Assembly (NCBI GenBank): GCA_900465915.1
Contig: UBKJ01000035.1
Span: 1 to 50,013, forward strand
DNA from: Hyphomicrobiales bacterium
Lineage (GTDB): Bacteria > Pseudomonadota > Alphaproteobacteria > Rhizobiales > Rhizobiaceae
Length of the DNA: 50,013 nt
Direction of reading: 5' to 3'
Made by a program: the position numbers and the translations under genes. The notes under the pieces are model-generated. The model was not told the DNA's origin. It ran no database searches and saw only the letters and a list, made by a program, of their open reading frames with translations. Every line of letters starts with the position of its first letter. Within the stretch, counting starts at the first letter, position 1. Positions 1 to 8,683 of this stretch are shown here, one piece after another.

Positions 1-45
1 CCCCGGTTCCACATGAAAACAGGCGCGGCGTCAATCGCTTTCATA

Positions 46-74
46 GGGGCGGGCGGGAGGCCGGGCGGGCGGGG
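46..74 (+). other. Putative G-quadruplex motif upstream of xerD
   Basis: Six runs of three or four G are separated by single C residues, with one five-base interruption in the middle. Four such runs with short loops are enough for the classical quadruplex rule. The motif lies 47 bases before the first plausible gene start, so it may sit in the leader or promoter of the small gene plus xerD. Folding is inferred from sequence only; a GC-rich genome produces some such runs by chance. Confidence 0.45.
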
Positions 75-120
75 CTTTTCAATCCTTGCTTTCGTCGCAA
101 TGGACCCGCATAAACGACGC

Positions 121-297
121 ATGCCCACCCTGACGCGCATCACCGTCTTTCTGGTTCTCGCGGCGGCCGTCGTTTACGGCGCGATGTTCGCGCTCGCCCA
201 TTTCGTCGCGCCCGACCAGCGCGAGATCAGCGTCGAGATTCCCCCCGCGCAATTGAAGCCCGTGCCGGTGGCCCCGCAGACGGCGGGCGAGCAATGA
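121..297 (+). CDS. Small single-pass membrane protein, unknown function
   Basis: This 58-residue protein has a hydrophobic segment at about residues 6-26 followed by a short polar, proline-rich tail. I do not recognise a named family; small proteins of this layout preceding xerD are something I recall from rhizobial genomes. Its stop overlaps the xerD start by four bases (ATGA), so the two are probably translated together. A start at 100 (in frame, seven residues longer) is also possible; neither start has a clear ribosome binding site. The longer reading frame back to 13 runs through the G-rich motif and gives a low-complexity Gly/Arg stretch, so I reject it. Confidence 0.6.
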   Translation: MPTLTRITVFLVLAAAVVYGAMFALAHFVAPDQREISVEIPPAQLKPVPVAPQTAGEQ

Positions 298-1235
298 CGC
301 GCGCCGCGCTCGCCATCGAGAATTTCCTCGAAATGATGAGCGCCGAACGCGGCGCGGCCGAGAACACGCTGCAATCCTATCGCCGCGACCTGGATTCCGT
401 GGCCGAAACGCTTGCCGCGCGCGGCGTCAACCTGCCCGACGCGGCGACCGACCACCTGCGCGCAGCGCTCGACGCCATGGCGGCGCAGGGCTTCGCAGCC
501 ACCTCGCAGGCGCGAAAACTGTCGGCGCTGCGGCAGTTCTTCCGCTTTCTCTACACCGAAGGTTTTCGCCAGGACGACCCCACCGGCACGATCGACGCGC
601 CAAAGAAGCAGAAGCCGCTGCCGAAGATCATGAGCGAGGACCAGGTCATCCGCCTCCTCGACCGCGCGGCCCTCGAAGCGGACGAAGCCGCGGAGCCGGG
701 CGAGAGCCTGCGCGCCCTGCGGCTGCACGCGCTGCTCGAAACGCTCTACGCCACCGGCCTGCGCGTGTCGGAGCTGGTCGGCCTGCCGGTCGGCGTCGCC
801 CGCGCCGACCGCCGCTTCCTGCTGGTCAAGGGCAAGGGCGCGAAGGAGCGCATGGTGCCGCTCTCCGGCAAGGCGCGCGAGGCGCTGCACCGTTTCCTGG
901 CCGCCCGCGACGCGCGGCCGGACATGGCCGACGATCCGTGGCTGTTCCCCGCCTTTTCCGAAAGCGGCCATCTGGCGCGGCAGGTCTTCGCCCGCGACCT
1001 GAAGGGGCTCGCCGCCCGCGCCGGCCTTTCCGCCGCCGCCGTCTCGCCGCATGTGCTGCGCCACGCCTTCGCCAGCCACCTCCTGCAGAACGGCGCCGAC
1101 CTGCGCACGGTGCAGCAGCTTCTGGGCCACGCCGATATCTCCACCACGCAGATTTACACCCATGTGCTGGAGGAAAGGCTTCATAAACTGGTCAGCGAGC
1201 ATCATCCGCTTGCCGATCCGCCCCATGACGGGTAA
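294..1235 (+). CDS. xerD: Site-specific tyrosine recombinase XerD
   Basis: XerD works with XerC at the dif site to resolve chromosome dimers before cell division. The 313-residue length is normal for the family. The N-terminal SAM-like DNA-binding domain spans about residues 5-90 and the catalytic domain about 110-300. All catalytic residues are visible: Arg157 in the TGLRVSEL block, a lysine in the KGKGAKER block (about 179-185), His253 and Arg256 in HVLRH, His279 in LLGH and the nucleophile Tyr288 in QIYTH. The start overlaps the stop of the small membrane protein. accA follows after 33 bases on the same strand. XerC is the main alternative, but the context favours XerD. Confidence 0.95.
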   Translation: MTRAALAIENFLEMMSAERGAAENTLQSYRRDLDSVAETLAARGVNLPDAATDHLRAALDAMAAQGFAATSQARKLSALRQFFRFLYTEGFRQDDPTGTIDAPKKQKPLPKIMSEDQVIRLLDRAALEADEAAEPGESLRALRLHALLETLYATGLRVSELVGLPVGVARADRRFLLVKGKGAKERMVPLSGKAREALHRFLAARDARPDMADDPWLFPAFSESGHLARQVFARDLKGLAARAGLSAAAVSPHVLRHAFASHLLQNGADLRTVQQLLGHADISTTQIYTHVLEERLHKLVSEHHPLADPPHDG

Positions 1236-1268
1236 GAGAATTGAAAAAACCGCGAGCAATCAGGGCTT

Positions 1269-2222
1269 ATGTACAACTATCTCGACTTTGAAAAACCCGT
1301 CGCCGATCTCGAAGGTCAGATTCTGGAGCTGAAGAAGCTCGCGCAGGAACAGGACAGCGTCGAGATGAGCGACGAGATTCGCCGTCTTGAGAAACGCTCG
1401 GCCGATGCCCTGAAGGACATCTACCGCAAGCTGACGCCGTGGCAGAAGGCGCAGATCGCCCGCCACCCCGACCGCCCGCACTGCCTCGAATATATCGAGC
1501 GGCTGTTCACCGAATTCACGCCCTTGGCCGGCGACCGCAAATTCGCCGACGACCAGGCCATCCAGGGCGGCTTCGCCCGCTTCAACGGCGAGCCCGTCGC
1601 CATTCTCGGCCAGGAAAAGGGCTCCGACACCAAGACGCGCCTCAGGCACAATTTCGGCTCGGCCCGGCCGGAAGGCTACCGCAAGGCCGTGCGCATCATG
1701 GAAATGGCCGACCGTTTCCAGCTTCCGCTCATCACCTTCGTCGACACCGCCGGCGCCTATCCGGGCGTCAGCGCCGAGGAGCGCGGCCAGGCCGAGGCCA
1801 TCGCCCGCTCCACCGCCGAATGCCTGAAATTGCGCGTGCCGGTCGTCGCGATCGTCATCGGCGAGGGCGGCTCCGGCGGCGCCATCGCCATCGCGGTGGC
1901 CAACCGCGTCTACATGCTCGAGCATTCGATCTATTCGGTCATCTCGCCGGAAGGCGCGGCCTCGATCCTGTGGCACGACTCCACCCGCGCCAAGGACGCG
2001 GCGTCGAACATGCGCATCACCGCGCAGGACCTGTTCGACCTCAAGATCATCGACGGCGTCATCCCCGAGCCGCTCGGCGGCGCCCATCGCGGCAAGGAGT
2101 CGGTCATCGACGCCACCGGCGACATCATCACCGCCGCCCTGCGCTCGATGAAGGGCGTCGACGGCGAGGCGCTCAAGCAGGAACGTCGCAAGAAATTCCT
2201 CGAAATCGGCCGCAATCTCTGA
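1269..2222 (+). CDS. accA: Acetyl-CoA carboxylase carboxyltransferase subunit alpha
   Basis: AccA, with AccD, moves the carboxyl group from biotin on AccB to acetyl-CoA to make malonyl-CoA, the first committed step of fatty acid synthesis in the cytoplasm. The protein has 317 residues, the usual size. The N-terminal MYNYLDFEKP start, the central DTAGAYPG block and the GEGGSGGA oxyanion-loop block are characteristic of the family. It follows xerD by 33 bases on the same strand and may share its transcript, although no function links the two. A weak hairpin followed by Ts lies about 45 bases after the stop. Confidence 0.97.
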   Translation: MYNYLDFEKPVADLEGQILELKKLAQEQDSVEMSDEIRRLEKRSADALKDIYRKLTPWQKAQIARHPDRPHCLEYIERLFTEFTPLAGDRKFADDQAIQGGFARFNGEPVAILGQEKGSDTKTRLRHNFGSARPEGYRKAVRIMEMADRFQLPLITFVDTAGAYPGVSAEERGQAEAIARSTAECLKLRVPVVAIVIGEGGSGGAIAIAVANRVYMLEHSIYSVISPEGAASILWHDSTRAKDAASNMRITAQDLFDLKIIDGVIPEPLGGAHRGKESVIDATGDIITAALRSMKGVDGEALKQERRKKFLEIGRNL

Positions 2223-2265
2223 TTTCGCGGCCGGCTTGCATCCTGCCTTCGCATCCGCCATATTG

Positions 2266-2282
2266 CCGGAGCGCCGGTTTTT
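2266..2282 (+). terminator. Possible weak intrinsic terminator after accA
   Basis: CCGG and CCGG pair around a four-base AGCG loop and are followed by TTTTTA. The stem is only four or five base pairs, so it may act weakly. It sits between accA and the L,D-transpeptidase gene, where an end of transcript would be expected. Confidence 0.4.
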
Positions 2283-2401
2283 AGCTATTTGAGCAAGGAT
2301 TCATCAACGATACCGTAAGATTTCGTTGTTAAAATCCTGCTCTCGACGCCTTGCCTTTGCGCAAGGCGGTTTTGGCGCGGCTCCAAAAGGCTCGATGCGA
2401 C

Positions 2402-3625
2402 ATGAAGATCAGATCCGCCATTCTCGGCTCCGTCATGGCCTGCGCGCTGCTCGCGGGCTGCCAGGGCTCGTCCTCGGTCGCCGATCTGGGCCTGAAAGCC
2501 GAACGCCCCCTGCCCGAAAAGGTCGTGGCCAAGATGAAGGCCAAGGGCATGACGCGGACCTCGCCCATCCTGGTGCGCATCTTCAAGGAAGAAGGCGTGC
2601 TGGAGATCTGGAAGCAGAAGGACAACGGCAAATACGACCAGATCGCCAGCTATCCGATCTGCAAATGGTCGGGCAAGCTCGGCCCCAAATATATCGAGGG
2701 CGACCGCCAGGCGCCGGAAGGTTTCTACACCGTCCGCCCGGCGCAGATGAACCCGAAGTCCAATTACTACCTGTCCTTCAACATCGGCTTCCCCAACGCC
2801 TATGACCGCGCCAACGGGCGCACGGGCCAGAACCTGATGGTGCACGGGGCCTGCTCGTCCTCGGGCTGCTATTCCATGACCGACGAGAGCGTGAGCGAGA
2901 TCTACGCCTTCGGCCGCGACGCCTTCAAAGGCGGCCAGCGCGATTTCCAGATCCAGGCCTTCCCGTTCCGCATGACGGCGGCCAACATGGCGCGCTATCG
3001 CAGCGACCCGAACTATCCGTTCTGGAAGATGCTCAAGCAGGGCTACGACGCCTTCGAGGTCAACAAGACGCCGCCCAAGGTGGATGTGTGCGAAAAGCGC
3101 TACGTCTTCAACGCGGCGGTGCCGGACGGCCAGCAATTGTCGCCGACCGATCCCTGCCCGGCTTCGGTGAACGCGGACGCCATGTCGTCGGCCTACGCCT
3201 CCTATGAAAAGAAATACGACGCCGCCTTCAGCGCGGCGCAGAAGAAGCCGGCGCCGTCCATCCAGGGCCTGACCGAGGCCAAGCTCGTCTCCGCCTGGAG
3301 CGCCGCCCGCGCCCGCGGCGAGAAGGTGACGCGCGAGCCGCCGTCGCTCACGCCCGCCTCGGCCGAAAAGCCCGGCGCGCCGGATATCCGTCCCGCCGCG
3401 CCGCATCCCACCGCCGTCGCGACCGCGCCGTCGGCCGCCAAGCCGGCTGTCCCGGCCCCCGCGCCGGCGCAGCAGGCCGCCGCCACGCCGGTCCCGCAGG
3501 CCAACCCCGCGACCGCCGCGCAGACGCCGGCCGCCAACGCCGCCGCTCCCGCCGTGGCGGAAGCCGCGCCCGCGCCGGCGCAGCCCGAACAGAAGAAGCC
3601 GTGGTGGAAGATCGCCGGCAATTGA
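2402..3625 (+). CDS. L,D-transpeptidase (YkuD-type) lipoprotein
   Basis: L,D-transpeptidases make 3-3 cross-links in peptidoglycan or attach proteins to it. The chosen start gives a 407-residue protein with a lipoprotein signal peptide (basic MKIR, hydrophobic core, lipobox LLAGC with Cys20). The catalytic block has His148, Gly149 and the nucleophile Cys156 followed by Tyr, matching the HG...S.GC(Y/F) signature. The last ~100 residues are a Pro/Ala-rich, probably unstructured tail ending in a short basic-tryptophan segment. The in-frame start at 2351 would bury the signal peptide, so I reject it. The tusA-like gene begins inside or at its 3' end. Whether it cross-links or anchors an outer-membrane protein cannot be told. 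Confidence 0.85.
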   Translation: MKIRSAILGSVMACALLAGCQGSSSVADLGLKAERPLPEKVVAKMKAKGMTRTSPILVRIFKEEGVLEIWKQKDNGKYDQIASYPICKWSGKLGPKYIEGDRQAPEGFYTVRPAQMNPKSNYYLSFNIGFPNAYDRANGRTGQNLMVHGACSSSGCYSMTDESVSEIYAFGRDAFKGGQRDFQIQAFPFRMTAANMARYRSDPNYPFWKMLKQGYDAFEVNKTPPKVDVCEKRYVFNAAVPDGQQLSPTDPCPASVNADAMSSAYASYEKKYDAAFSAAQKKPAPSIQGLTEAKLVSAWSAARARGEKVTREPPSLTPASAEKPGAPDIRPAAPHPTAVATAPSAAKPAVPAPAPAQQAAATPVPQANPATAAQTPAANAAAPAVAEAAPAPAQPEQKKPWWKIAGN

Positions 3626-3858
3626 CCGCCGAAGACGACGCGCCGGTCTATGATCTGAGGGGGCTGAAATGCCCCCTGCCGGTGCTGAAAACCCGCAACC
3701 GCCTCAAGACCCTGCCGAGCGGCGCGCTTTTATGGGTGGAGACGACCGATCCGCTGTCGGGCGTCGACCTGCCGCATTTCTGCGCCCAGGAAGGCCACGC
3801 GCTTCTCGCGCAGAGCCGCGAGAAGACGGTGTTCCGCTTCCTCATCCGCCGGAAATAA
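3601..3858 (+). CDS. TusA/SirA-family sulfurtransferase-like protein
   Basis: The protein contains the TusA-family hallmark CPxP (Cys24-Pro-Leu-Pro) after the DLRGLKCPLPVLK helix, in an 81-85-residue protein of normal family length. TusA proteins pass persulfide sulfur, for example to tRNA thiolation or molybdenum cofactor enzymes. The start is uncertain: GTG at 3601 or 3604 lies inside the L,D-transpeptidase gene, while TTG at 3622 overlaps its stop by four bases and fits translational coupling better. The exact sulfur acceptor cannot be inferred. It is convergent with the CobW-type gene, only six bases away. Confidence 0.8.
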   Translation: MVEDRRQLTAEDDAPVYDLRGLKCPLPVLKTRNRLKTLPSGALLWVETTDPLSGVDLPHFCAQEGHALLAQSREKTVFRFLIRRK

Positions 3859-3864
3859 AGCCCC

Positions 3865-5025
3865 TCAGCGCCGCGGCGAATAGCCGGGAATGGCGAGCGG
3901 ATTGTCCGTCAGCGCCGCGCGATCCGGCCTGTCGAGCCCCGGCCGGCCCAGGAAGGCGTCGAAAAGCTCGCGCACATAGGCTTCCGGCAGGTCCTTGACG
4001 ATCATCACCAGCAGCGTCTCGCGCGCGCCCTGCGGCCATTGCGGCAGGCGCGCCGGCGGATGGAAAATACGCTGCACGCCGTGGATCACCACCGGACGGT
4101 CGGGATCTTCGGCGATCTGAACGATTCCCTTCACCCGCAGAAGCTTTTCGCCATGGGTGGAGCGCAGCAGGTCGAGGAACATCTCGAAGGTCGAGATCGG
4201 GATCGGCGCGTCGTGCCGCAGCGAAAACGACCGGATCGCCTCGTCGTGGCGATGATGGTGATGATGCGCATGGCCATGATGGTGGTGGCCATGGTCGTGA
4301 TCGTGATGATGGTGGTCGCAGTCCGGCCCGCAATCATGCGCGTCGGCGTAGGCCTCGGCCCCGAGCCAGCGCCGCACGTCCGCCGTCTTGGTTTCGGGAT
4401 CGTAGAGGCCGCATTCGAACAGCGCTGCGTAGCCGGCGCCCGCGTCGCTGGCCTCCAGCATCTCGGCGCCGGGATTGAGCGCCCTGAGCCGCGCCTTCAA
4501 CGCCGCAAGCCCCGCCTGCGCCTCGGGCAGGTCGGTCTTGGTCAGCACGATGCGGTCGGCCACAGCGGCCTGTTTCACGGCTTCCGCATGGGCGTCGAGC
4601 GTCGCCATGCCGTTGACCGCATCGACCGTGGCGATGACGCCGTCGAGCCGGAACGCCTGCGTCAGCGCCGGATGGCCCATGATGGAATGCAGCACCGGCG
4701 CCGGATCGGCCAGCCCGGTCGTCTCGATCACCACCCGCTTCAGCGCCTTGATGCGGCCGGTCTGCAGCCGGTCCATCAGATCGGCCAGCGTGTCCACCAG
4801 CTCGCCGCGCACGGTGCAGCACAGGCAGCCGTCGGCTAGCTCGATCACGCCCTCGCTGGCCTGCTCCACCAGCAGATGATCGATGCCGACCTCGCCGAAC
4901 TCGTTGATGATCACCGCCGTGTCGGTCAGCGCCGGGTCTTTCAGCAGCCGGTTGAGCAGCGTCGTCTTGCCCGAGCCCAAAAAGCCCGTCAGCACGGAGA
5001 CCGGAATGGGATTCCGCATGGCCAT
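3865..5025 (-). CDS. CobW/COG0523-family GTPase, probable metal chaperone
   Basis: G3E-type GTPases of this family load or move metals, commonly zinc or cobalt. Visible motifs are the P-loop GFLGSGKT (residues 14-21), the metal-binding GCLCC (66-70), ETTG (101-104) and TKTD (162-165) for guanine recognition. Residues 230-260 form a loop with about 20 histidines plus two cysteines, fitting a metal reservoir. A CobW_C domain follows. It starts three bases after dacA and is surely cotranscribed with it. Zinc handling is my preferred reading because no cobalamin genes are nearby, but the metal is not proven. ATG 5025 or 5019 could be the start. Confidence 0.88.
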   Translation of the reverse strand: MAMRNPIPVSVLTGFLGSGKTTLLNRLLKDPALTDTAVIINEFGEVGIDHLLVEQASEGVIELADGCLCCTVRGELVDTLADLMDRLQTGRIKALKRVVIETTGLADPAPVLHSIMGHPALTQAFRLDGVIATVDAVNGMATLDAHAEAVKQAAVADRIVLTKTDLPEAQAGLAALKARLRALNPGAEMLEASDAGAGYAALFECGLYDPETKTADVRRWLGAEAYADAHDCGPDCDHHHHDHDHGHHHHGHAHHHHHRHDEAIRSFSLRHDAPIPISTFEMFLDLLRSTHGEKLLRVKGIVQIAEDPDRPVVIHGVQRIFHPPARLPQWPQGARETLLVMIVKDLPEAYVRELFDAFLGRPGLDRPDRAALTDNPLAIPGYSPRR

Positions 5026-5028
5026 GGA

Positions 5029-6171
5029 TCAGTTGGCCGCCGTTGCGCCGGCGGTCGCAGCCGGCTTCGGGCGCGGCTTCTGCGCCGTCTTCTGTCCGGC
5101 GGCCTTGGCCTTGGCTTTATGCGCCGTCTTCTTCGCGCTCGCCTTGGGCGGCAGCGGCGGCTCGGAGATCAGCCCGACCTGCGCCGCCACCGGATCGTGG
5201 TCCATCTCGTGGATATAGGGCGACCTGATGATGAGCTTGCCCTTGATGTCGCGCCCGTCCCAACGGTCGGCCATGGCCTGCTGGCTGCAGATCGCCTTGC
5301 GCATGTCCACCGCCTCGTTGAGGTCGCCGCCCGTCGGCGCGCGCAGCGTGGCGAGCGTCGGCGCATTGGCGCCGTTGTTGTTGAAGCCGTCGGTCATCAG
5401 CTGCGCCGCTTTGATGGCGCGGTTTTCCTGCCGGTCCGAGCCGAGCACCACCGCCAGCACCGTGCGGCCGTTGCGCGTGGCCGAACCCACCAGGTTGAAG
5501 CCCGAGGCGCAGACGAAGCCGGTCTTCATGCCGTCCGCCCCGTCATAGCGGCCGAGCAAAATGTTGTAATTGGCCTGTGGCTTGTGGCCCGCGCCGGCGT
5601 CGATGGCCTCGGTCGAGAAATAATGCGCATATTGCGGAAATTCGCGCCGCAACTGCACCGCCAGCACCGCCAAGTCGCGCGCGGTCGTATAGTTCTGCGG
5701 ATCGAACAGTCCGTTCGGATTGGCGAAATGCGTGCCGGTCATGCCCAGCCGCTGCGCCTCTGCGTTCATGCGCACGACGAAGGCCGGCTCGTTACCGCCG
5801 ACATTCTCCGCCACGGCGTAAGCCATGTCGTTGGCCGACTTGACCAGCATGATCTTGAGCGCATTGTCCAGCGACAGCACCGAGCCGGGGCGATAGCCCA
5901 TCTTGCTCGGCGGCTCCTTGGCCGCGCGCGCGGAGATGCGCACCGGCGAGTTGAGCGTCATCTGCCCCGATTGCAAGGCGCGGAAGGTGACATAGGCGGT
6001 CATCAGCTTGGTGAGCGAGGCCGGATACCAGCGCTGGAACGCGTCCTCCTGCGACAGAACCTTGCCGTTGCCGACATCGACGGCGATGGAGGGATTGGCC
6101 TCGGCGGCCATGGTCGCCACGCCGGCCATCGTCGCGGCCGCGAGCAGGATTTTGAGGGATTTTCCGATCAT
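5029..6171 (-). CDS. dacA: D-alanyl-D-alanine carboxypeptidase (penicillin-binding protein)
   Basis: The enzyme trims the terminal D-alanine from peptidoglycan pentapeptides in the periplasm. The ATG at 6171 starts a clear signal peptide (basic MIGKSLK, Ala-rich core to about residue 25). All three active-site motifs are present: SLTK (Ser52, Lys55), SAN (112-114) and KTG (216-218). The protein has 380 residues and ends in a Lys/Ala/Pro-rich tail that may bind the wall. The frame stays open upstream to 6255, but those 28 residues precede the signal peptide and are not expected to be translated. It heads an operon with the CobW-type GTPase and is divergent from the amidohydrolase gene. Confidence 0.93.
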   Translation of the reverse strand: MIGKSLKILLAAATMAGVATMAAEANPSIAVDVGNGKVLSQEDAFQRWYPASLTKLMTAYVTFRALQSGQMTLNSPVRISARAAKEPPSKMGYRPGSVLSLDNALKIMLVKSANDMAYAVAENVGGNEPAFVVRMNAEAQRLGMTGTHFANPNGLFDPQNYTTARDLAVLAVQLRREFPQYAHYFSTEAIDAGAGHKPQANYNILLGRYDGADGMKTGFVCASGFNLVGSATRNGRTVLAVVLGSDRQENRAIKAAQLMTDGFNNNGANAPTLATLRAPTGGDLNEAVDMRKAICSQQAMADRWDGRDIKGKLIIRSPYIHEMDHDPVAAQVGLISEPPLPPKASAKKTAHKAKAKAAGQKTAQKPRPKPAATAGATAAN

Positions 6172-6377
6172 TCCACAATTCCAATCAAAGAAGCCCGCGC
6201 GTCGTTTCCGCGTCCATGGACGCAATTGGGGAAAAACGGCGACGATGTCAGGCATGGATGGGGAGCCGTTGCGCTGCTCATATCTATGCCATGTGGCGGC
6301 GAAAAGGCAAACAGGGATTGCCCGTCTTCAAGGAAACGTCATATCCTGACGCAATCTGTTTCGGTCGGAGTCGTCCC

Positions 6378-7541
6378 ATGTCCGTGTTCGAGCGCGTCGT
6401 CGAAAAGCAAGCGGAAATCGCCGCCTGGCGGCGCGCTTTGCACCAGAATCCCGAACTGCTCTACGACGTGCGCGAGACGGCGCGATTCGTCGAGGACAAG
6501 CTGAGATCCTTCGGCTGCGACCGGATCGAGACCGGAATCGGCCGCACCGGCGTGGTCGGCGTCATTCATGGAAAGCTGGGCGACGGCTCCGCCGTCGGCC
6601 TGCGCGCCGACATGGACGCCCTGCCCATCACCGAGACGAGCGGCAAGCCTTGGGCGTCGAAAAACCCCGGCAAGGCGCATGCCTGCGGCCATGACGGCCA
6701 TACGGCGATGCTTCTGGGAGCGGCGCAATATCTGTGCGCGACACGCAATTTCCGCGGCTCGGTGGCGCTTCTGTTCCAGCCCGCCGAAGAAGGCGGCGCG
6801 GGCGGGCGCGCCATGGTCGAGGACGGCGTGATGGAGCGCTTCGGCATCGCCGAGGTCTATGGCGTCCACAACATGCCGGGCGTTCCGGTGGGCCGCTTCG
6901 CCATGCGCAAGGGCCCGATCATGGCGGCGACCGACGAATTCGATTTGCTCGTCAAGGGCCGCGGCGGCCACGCCGCGCAGCCGCACCGCACCATCGACCC
7001 GATTCTGGCCGGCGCGCAACTGATGATGGCGCTTCAAGGCGTGGTGGCGCGCAATGCCGATCCGCTCGACGCCCTCGTCATTTCGGTGACGAAATTCCAC
7101 GCCGGCGAGGCTTACAACGTCATCCCCGAAACGGCGCGGCTGTCCGGCACGGTGCGCACGCTCAAGAAGGAAACCCGCGCCTTCGCCGAACGACGCATTC
7201 GCGAGGCGGCGGCGGGCGTCGCCGCCATGACCGGCGCCGATATCGAGGTGCGCTACAAGAACAATTATCCGGTGACCTTCAATCACGACGCGCAGACCGA
7301 CTTCGCCGCCGGCGTGGCGGCTTCGGTGGCGGGCGACGAGCATGTCGCTACCGACGTAGCCCCGATGATGGGCGGCGAGGATTTTTCCTACATGCTGGAG
7401 GCCCGCCCCGGCGCCTATATCTTCCTCGGCAACGGCGACACGCCCGGCCTGCACCACCCCGCCTATGATTTCAACGACGAGGCCATCCCCTACGGCGTGA
7501 GCTATTTCGTCGGCGTCGCGGAAACCGCGCTGGCCGCCTGA
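6378..7541 (+). CDS. M20-family amidohydrolase (hippurate/N-acyl-amino acid type)
   Basis: M20 metallopeptidases of this branch remove acyl groups from amino acids, such as hippurate or N-acetyl amino acids. The start at 6378 has GGAG seven bases upstream and gives 387 residues, the family norm. Metal-binding blocks are visible: RADMDALPI, HACGHDGHT (Cys103, His105), FQPAEEGG and GGEDFSYM near the C-terminus. The dimerisation domain is at about 180-290. The frame is open back to 6216, but that part has no family similarity. The substrate cannot be deduced. The gene is divergent from dacA with a shared control region at 6172-6377. Confidence 0.9.
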   Translation: MSVFERVVEKQAEIAAWRRALHQNPELLYDVRETARFVEDKLRSFGCDRIETGIGRTGVVGVIHGKLGDGSAVGLRADMDALPITETSGKPWASKNPGKAHACGHDGHTAMLLGAAQYLCATRNFRGSVALLFQPAEEGGAGGRAMVEDGVMERFGIAEVYGVHNMPGVPVGRFAMRKGPIMAATDEFDLLVKGRGGHAAQPHRTIDPILAGAQLMMALQGVVARNADPLDALVISVTKFHAGEAYNVIPETARLSGTVRTLKKETRAFAERRIREAAAGVAAMTGADIEVRYKNNYPVTFNHDAQTDFAAGVAASVAGDEHVATDVAPMMGGEDFSYMLEARPGAYIFLGNGDTPGLHHPAYDFNDEAIPYGVSYFVGVAETALAA

Positions 7542-7653
7542 CGCGAAGAAATGCGCCGCTCCGCTTTTGCGGGGTTGGCGAGCCTGCCGAAAAACTATAT
7601 GTGTCGGACAAAGCTCGCCTCGACCGGCGAGGCGCTTATGCGCGTAAAAACAT

Positions 7654-7730
7654 GGTCCCGTAGCTCAGTAGGATAGAGCGACAGATTCCTAATCTGTAGG
7701 CCACTGGTTCGAATCCAGTCGGGATCACCA
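7654..7730 (+). tRNA. tRNA-Arg (anticodon CCU)
   Basis: A complete cloverleaf can be read. The acceptor stem 7654-7660 pairs with 7720-7726 with one G-U pair. The anticodon stem 7681-7685 pairs with 7693-7697 around loop TTCCTAA (7686-7692), giving anticodon CCT at 7688-7690. The T stem 7703-7707 pairs with 7715-7719 around loop TTCGAAT. The discriminator is A7727 and CCA is encoded at 7728-7730. It reads AGG codons. A short stem, CGCCTCG with CGAGGCG, lies just upstream at 7616-7634 without a T-run. Confidence 0.96.
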
Positions 7731-7777
7731 TTCAATTTCTTCGGAAGACACATCCGCTGGATAATCAGATCTCCGCT

Positions 7778-8683
7778 TTACGGCGCGAGATCGGGAAAAT
7801 TCTTCAAATATTGTTTTAAATCATACCTGTAACGCCAGGCGGCCCGCGTTCTTTGCGACCACAGATTATAGCGAAGCTTCTTCCACGGCTTCTGAGGGCC
7901 ATGGAAATGAATGATGATATTGGGAATTTTGGCTTTCTCGCCGGCGTCTCCGCCCAGCCGTCCGATATGCCTGCGCTGTTTCGTCGTCCGCGACCATGAC
8001 GAATTATAAGCGGGATTCAGAAAATGAACGCGGCCACGAAACAGGTTGTTGAGATGATCCTGGTCGCCCAGGGGAAAGCTCGACGCGCGGGCGACGTCGC
8101 ACATCGCGTTCAAAAGCCCTGGATCGGCCCTGATCGCCTCCGTGTCCAGAAGCAGGACGCCGGAGTTGAAATAGGCCGAAACATCCGCCGATTCCATCAG
8201 CGTTTGCAGCTCTACGACGCGGCTTTGGCATCGGTCGTTCACCTTCAGGCCACGCGTCGACCATTTGGCGACGACATAATCGCGAACCACCGCGACGGGA
8301 TGGCCGCGCATATCCAGAGAAAAAAGCGGCGCGACATCCCCCACGACCTGCGTGTCGCCATCGAGATACAGCACCCGTCCCGAAAGCTTTTTGGGAATGT
8401 ACAACCGTCCCATCGCCGCCGCGGAGATAAATTCGGTCGGGCATTTTGCGTCCAGAAGCTCCGACGCCGTCAATTTAAGGCAGCGCAACTCCACCGACGG
8501 ATTGGTGCGCGCGACGCGCGCCACCGCTTCCCACTCGTCGGCGGTGAGATTGTCTCCCCAGAAATGCAATATTCCCGGCACGGATATGTGCTTCAAAAGC
8601 CCCCACATCGTGATGAGGCTGGGCTTTAAAAACCCGCTGTCGGACACGATCACGATTTGCGGCAAGTTTTCGGTGCGCATCAC
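7778..8683 (-). CDS. Family 8 glycosyltransferase
   Basis: GT8 enzymes transfer galactose or glucose from nucleotide sugars, often onto lipopolysaccharide core or protein. Motifs seen are the DxD block LDGDTQVVGD that binds the metal and sugar nucleotide, FNSGVLLLD, GDQDHLNN and the C-terminal HFHGPQKPW. The 301-residue length fits. The start is GTG 8683, with AGGA nine bases upstream, or ATG 8680. The gene stands alone, tail-to-tail with tRNA-Arg and with AT-rich DNA at its 5' side, and its base composition looks less GC-rich than its neighbours. That suggests acquisition at the tRNA, but I found no att repeat. The acceptor sugar is unknown. Confidence 0.85.
   Translation of the reverse strand: MMRTENLPQIVIVSDSGFLKPSLITMWGLLKHISVPGILHFWGDNLTADEWEAVARVARTNPSVELRCLKLTASELLDAKCPTEFISAAAMGRLYIPKKLSGRVLYLDGDTQVVGDVAPLFSLDMRGHPVAVVRDYVVAKWSTRGLKVNDRCQSRVVELQTLMESADVSAYFNSGVLLLDTEAIRADPGLLNAMCDVARASSFPLGDQDHLNNLFRGRVHFLNPAYNSSWSRTTKQRRHIGRLGGDAGEKAKIPNIIIHFHGPQKPWKKLRYNLWSQRTRAAWRYRYDLKQYLKNFPDLAP

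Noticed and set aside
174..1259. Long minus-strand open frame opposite xerD
   Set aside because: Arg/Gly/Ala-rich shadow of a GC-rich gene; xerD has all catalytic residues on the plus strand.
4876..6504. 542-codon plus-strand open frame opposite dacA
   Set aside because: Low-complexity Arg/His-rich translation, no motif; dacA with signal peptide and three active-site motifs is on the other strand.
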